NCBI GenBank assembly: GCA_031264825.1
Contig: JAISDL010000039.1
Coordinates: 1 to 24,611, forward strand
DNA: 24,611 bases
From: Accumulibacter sp.
GTDB taxonomy: Bacteria > Pseudomonadota > Gammaproteobacteria > Burkholderiales > Rhodocyclaceae
Reading direction: 5' to 3'
Below the pieces are notes generated by a model, which made no database searches, was not told the origin of the DNA, and saw only the letters and a program-made list of their open reading frames with translations. Of this stretch, positions 22,777 to 24,611 are shown in pieces (position 1 is the first letter of the stretch; each line of letters starts with the position of its first letter). The position numbers were made by a program, and so were the translations under genes.

Positions 22777-23798
22777 CGCAGATATTCTCTTCCCGGCATC
22801 TCACCAATCACGGCCCTTTCGTCACCCGGCTCGAAACGGCGCTCAAAACGCGCCTCTCCATTCCTTATCTCGCGCTTTGCGCCAACGGTACGCTGGCCCT
22901 GCAAATCGCCTTGCGCGCATCGGGGCTGACGGGAAAGAAAGTCATCACGACGCCTTTTTCCTACGTAGCAACCGTTTCCGCGCTCTTGTGGGAAGGCTGT
23001 ACGCCGGTCTTCGCGGATATCGACGAAGAAACCCTCTGCCTGGACCCTCACGCGGTCTCTGAAAAAATCACGCCCGACGTCGCCGGTGTCCTACCGGTAC
23101 ACATCTACGGCAACGCGTGCGATGTCGATACTTTCGGCGCGCTGGCGAAAGATGCACACCTGACGCTCATTTACGACGGCGCGCAATGTTTCGGTAGTGC
23201 TTACAAAGGGAAAAGCGTACTCGACTACGGTGATTACGCCGCGTGCAGCTTCCACGCGACAAAGATATTTCATACGGTCGAAGGCGGCGGCGTGGTCGCA
23301 CACTCGCCGGAAGCCATGAAAGCGCTGACCCTCCTGCGTGCATTCGGCCATCGAGGGGACACGCACTATCGCCTCGGCATCAACGCGAAACTCTCCGAGC
23401 TTCACGCGGCGATGGGCCTTTCCCTGTTGGGCGGTGTTGAAAGCAGGATTGCCGCGTACGCAAAAGTCCGCGCCGCATACGACGCGCTGCTCCCGCCGCA
23501 CGGTCTGAGGCGCCTCGTTCTCAGAGAAGGTCTGAAATACAATCAGGCGTATTACCCGGTGATTTTCGACGACGAAAAAACCTTGCTGCGCGCGATGGAG
23601 CGCCTGAACGCGGAAAACATCTTTCCGAGGCGTTACTTTTATCCGGCGCTGAACACGCTACCCTACCTCAAGGAAACGCAGACCTGCCCCGTTGCCGAAA
23701 GTATCTCCCGGCGCGTCCTCTGTCTACCCTTGTATCCGAGGCTTGAAGATGCAAACGTCGAGCGCATCGCCGACATCGTAAAAAGCTGTTTATCATAA
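22722..23798 (+). CDS. DegT/DnrJ/EryC1-type sugar aminotransferase (FdtB/VioA-like), start displaced by the C tract
   Basis: The enzyme is expected to be PLP-dependent and to convert a nucleotide-linked 4-keto-6-deoxy sugar to the amino sugar. Family sequence begins at IQVTRSAVPEASEY (22722), with HLTNHGPFVTRLE and CANGTLALQIAL. The PLP-binding Lys is codon 23262-23264 in SFHATKIFHTVEGGG, a form seen in VioA/FdtB-like transaminases. It ends with RRVLCLPLYPRL. About 358 residues are conserved, close to the usual family length. No canonical start exists in frame upstream of the conserved region; TTG 22911 would remove the first 60 residues, including the PLP-phosphate and substrate loop region. 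The given coordinates mark the conserved frame, and the likely ON-state start is ATG 22624. The ACP gene follows after 11 bases. Confidence 0.85.
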   Translation: MQVTRSAVPEASEYAAYLAQIFSSRHLTNHGPFVTRLETALKTRLSIPYLALCANGTLALQIALRASGLTGKKVITTPFSYVATVSALLWEGCTPVFADIDEETLCLDPHAVSEKITPDVAGVLPVHIYGNACDVDTFGALAKDAHLTLIYDGAQCFGSAYKGKSVLDYGDYAACSFHATKIFHTVEGGGVVAHSPEAMKALTLLRAFGHRGDTHYRLGINAKLSELHAAMGLSLLGGVESRIAAYAKVRAAYDALLPPHGLRRLVLREGLKYNQAYYPVIFDDEKTLLRAMERLNAENIFPRRYFYPALNTLPYLKETQTCPVAESISRRVLCLPLYPRLEDANVERIADIVKSCLS

Positions 23799-23809
23799 CA
23801 GGAGTGGTC

Positions 23810-24061
23810 ATGGAAGAAAAAGTTTTTGAAATTCTCAAGGATATTCAACCCGTTTACGATTTTGAAGAAGGCGCCGACTTCGTCGAAATGGGTTATTTGG
23901 ACAGTTTCGACGTCGTCACTCTCGTAGGTGAACTCGAGGAAACTTTCTCGATACTCATTTCGGCACTCGACATCGTTCCAGAGAATTTTTCGTCGGTAAA
24001 AAACATCTGCGCGCTCATAAAGAAAAGTAAAAAAGTACCGATAACAGAAGGTATGGCTTAA
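23810..24061 (+). CDS. dedicated acyl carrier protein
   Basis: The 83-residue acidic protein has the ACP layout: a first helix (EEKVFEILKDI), a loop, then MGYLDSFDVVTLVGELEE, where Ser32 in LDSFD is the phosphopantetheine attachment site at the head of helix II, and the final helix SSVKNICALIKKSKK. The ATG at 23810 is chosen because AGGAG lies 5 bases upstream; a GTG at 23804 overlaps that site. The gene is visibly poorer in GC than its neighbours (codons such as GAA, AAA, TTT, ATT), which suggests acquisition. It is not the housekeeping AcpP, whose motif is normally DSLD. Its place between a sugar aminotransferase and a KAS III suggests that it carries the acyl group destined for the amino sugar. 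Confidence 0.88.
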   Translation: MEEKVFEILKDIQPVYDFEEGADFVEMGYLDSFDVVTLVGELEETFSILISALDIVPENFSSVKNICALIKKSKKVPITEGMA

Positions 24062-24075
24062 AAAACGGTACCGCG

Positions 24076-24611
24076 ATGCGAGCGACGATTCACGGAGTAA
24101 AAATTCGAGGCATTTGCGCCACGGTTCCGGCGCGGGTTTTCCGCTTCGAGGATGAACTGCAAGATTTTCCGTTCTCGGAAAAATCTTCGCGTCGGCTCGC
24201 CAAAGTCATGGGTTTCAAGGAACACAGAATCTCCGACCCGCAAACGACGCCCTGCGATTTGGCGTCCTACACGCTGAATTATCTTTTTCACGAAGGCTAT
24301 CTTGAAAGGGACGCGGTCTCCGCGCTCGTCGTCGTCGCCCAGATGGCCGATCACCCTCTCCCTGGAAACAGCAAGGTCATCCACGGCCAACTTGATCTAC
24401 CGCGTGACTGCTTCTGCACCGACATTTATGAAAACTGCATCGGCTTCATTTCGGGCCTCTACACGGCGTGTAGTCTGATCGCCGCGTCGGATATCGAAGA
24501 AGTCGTCCTCGTGACGACCGACGCCGGCGCGTGTTATGCAAACAAGCTCGACCGCAACACCTACCCTTTGTGCGGAGACGCTGCAGCCGTCGCTGTCGTG
24601 CACAAAAGCGC
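24076..24611 (+). CDS. 3-oxoacyl-ACP synthase III (KAS III/FabH-like), cut by the window edge
   Basis: KAS III enzymes condense an acyl-CoA with malonyl-ACP. The visible 178 residues begin MRATIHGVKIRGICATVP, as in thiolase-fold KAS III, with MGFKEHRIS and the nucleophile Cys121 in DIYENCIGFISGLYTA, the position of the FabH catalytic Cys. PLCGDAAAVAVV near the edge corresponds to the conserved GDGAAA region. The start ATG is 14 bases after the ACP stop with no clear ribosome binding site, so coupling to the ACP is likely. The sequence is diverged from housekeeping FabH, as in copies found in O-antigen and flagellin-glycosylation clusters. The His and Asn of the triad lie beyond the window. 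Confidence 0.88.
   Translation, partial: MRATIHGVKIRGICATVPARVFRFEDELQDFPFSEKSSRRLAKVMGFKEHRISDPQTTPCDLASYTLNYLFHEGYLERDAVSALVVVAQMADHPLPGNSKVIHGQLDLPRDCFCTDIYENCIGFISGLYTACSLIAASDIEEVVLVTTDAGACYANKLDRNTYPLCGDAAAVAVVHKS

Noticed and set aside
22911..23798. TTG 22911 as the start of the aminotransferase
   Set aside because: It would omit about 60 conserved residues (HLTNHGPFV, CANGTLALQ) and lacks a ribosome binding site; the open frame clearly carries family sequence further upstream.

Overview
The window looks like chromosome of a Gram-negative bacterium with high GC, most likely a betaproteobacterium. The evidence is a complete division and cell wall (dcw) cluster in the canonical beta/gammaproteobacterial order ending in lpxC (lipid A synthesis), a MurE with the meso-diaminopimelate motif DNPR, and an FtsZ tail (DIPAFLRKQAD) of the kind seen in betaproteobacteria. 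No rRNA, tRNA or marker for a lower rank is visible, so genus is not called.

Layout. Positions 1-152 hold the 3' end of a plus-strand gene whose SDHLP motif suggests the endonuclease/exonuclease/phosphatase fold. Positions 74-411 hold a nested inverted-repeat element that fills the gap to the convergent lpxC. Positions 411-18141, minus strand, carry sixteen tightly packed genes, read from right to left: mraZ, rsmH, ftsL, ftsI, murE, murF, mraY, murD, ftsW, murG, murC, ddl, ftsQ, ftsA, ftsZ, lpxC. Most junctions are ATGA or TGATG overlaps or gaps of a few bases, so this reads as one long, translationally coupled transcription unit. It starts at a recognisable mraZ promoter overlapping four MraZ-type boxes spaced exactly 10 bp apart. 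Together the genes make lipid II from UDP-MurNAc, flip and polymerise it at the septum, build the Z ring, and commit lipid A synthesis.

A divergent AT-rich intergenic region (18261-18583) separates this cluster from a plus-strand soluble diguanylate cyclase (18584-20368). A 480-base repeat-rich gap follows, with a heptanucleotide array lying between a likely promoter and the next gene.

The right end (20850-24611) is an accessory surface-glycan region on the plus strand: a glycosyltransferase-methyltransferase fusion, a DegT/FdtB/VioA-type sugar aminotransferase, a dedicated acyl carrier protein and a KAS III-type ketoacyl synthase cut by the window edge. The ACP and KAS III next to a sugar aminotransferase suggest a pathway that builds a short acyl group and attaches it to an amino sugar (O-antigen, capsule or flagellin glycan). 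The most striking observation is a run of 14 C at 22654-22667 between the only usable upstream ATG (22624) and the aminotransferase frame. As written the gene is out of frame, and one extra C (or two fewer) would join it. This is the architecture of a phase-variable contingency locus, unless it is an assembly error in the homopolymer.
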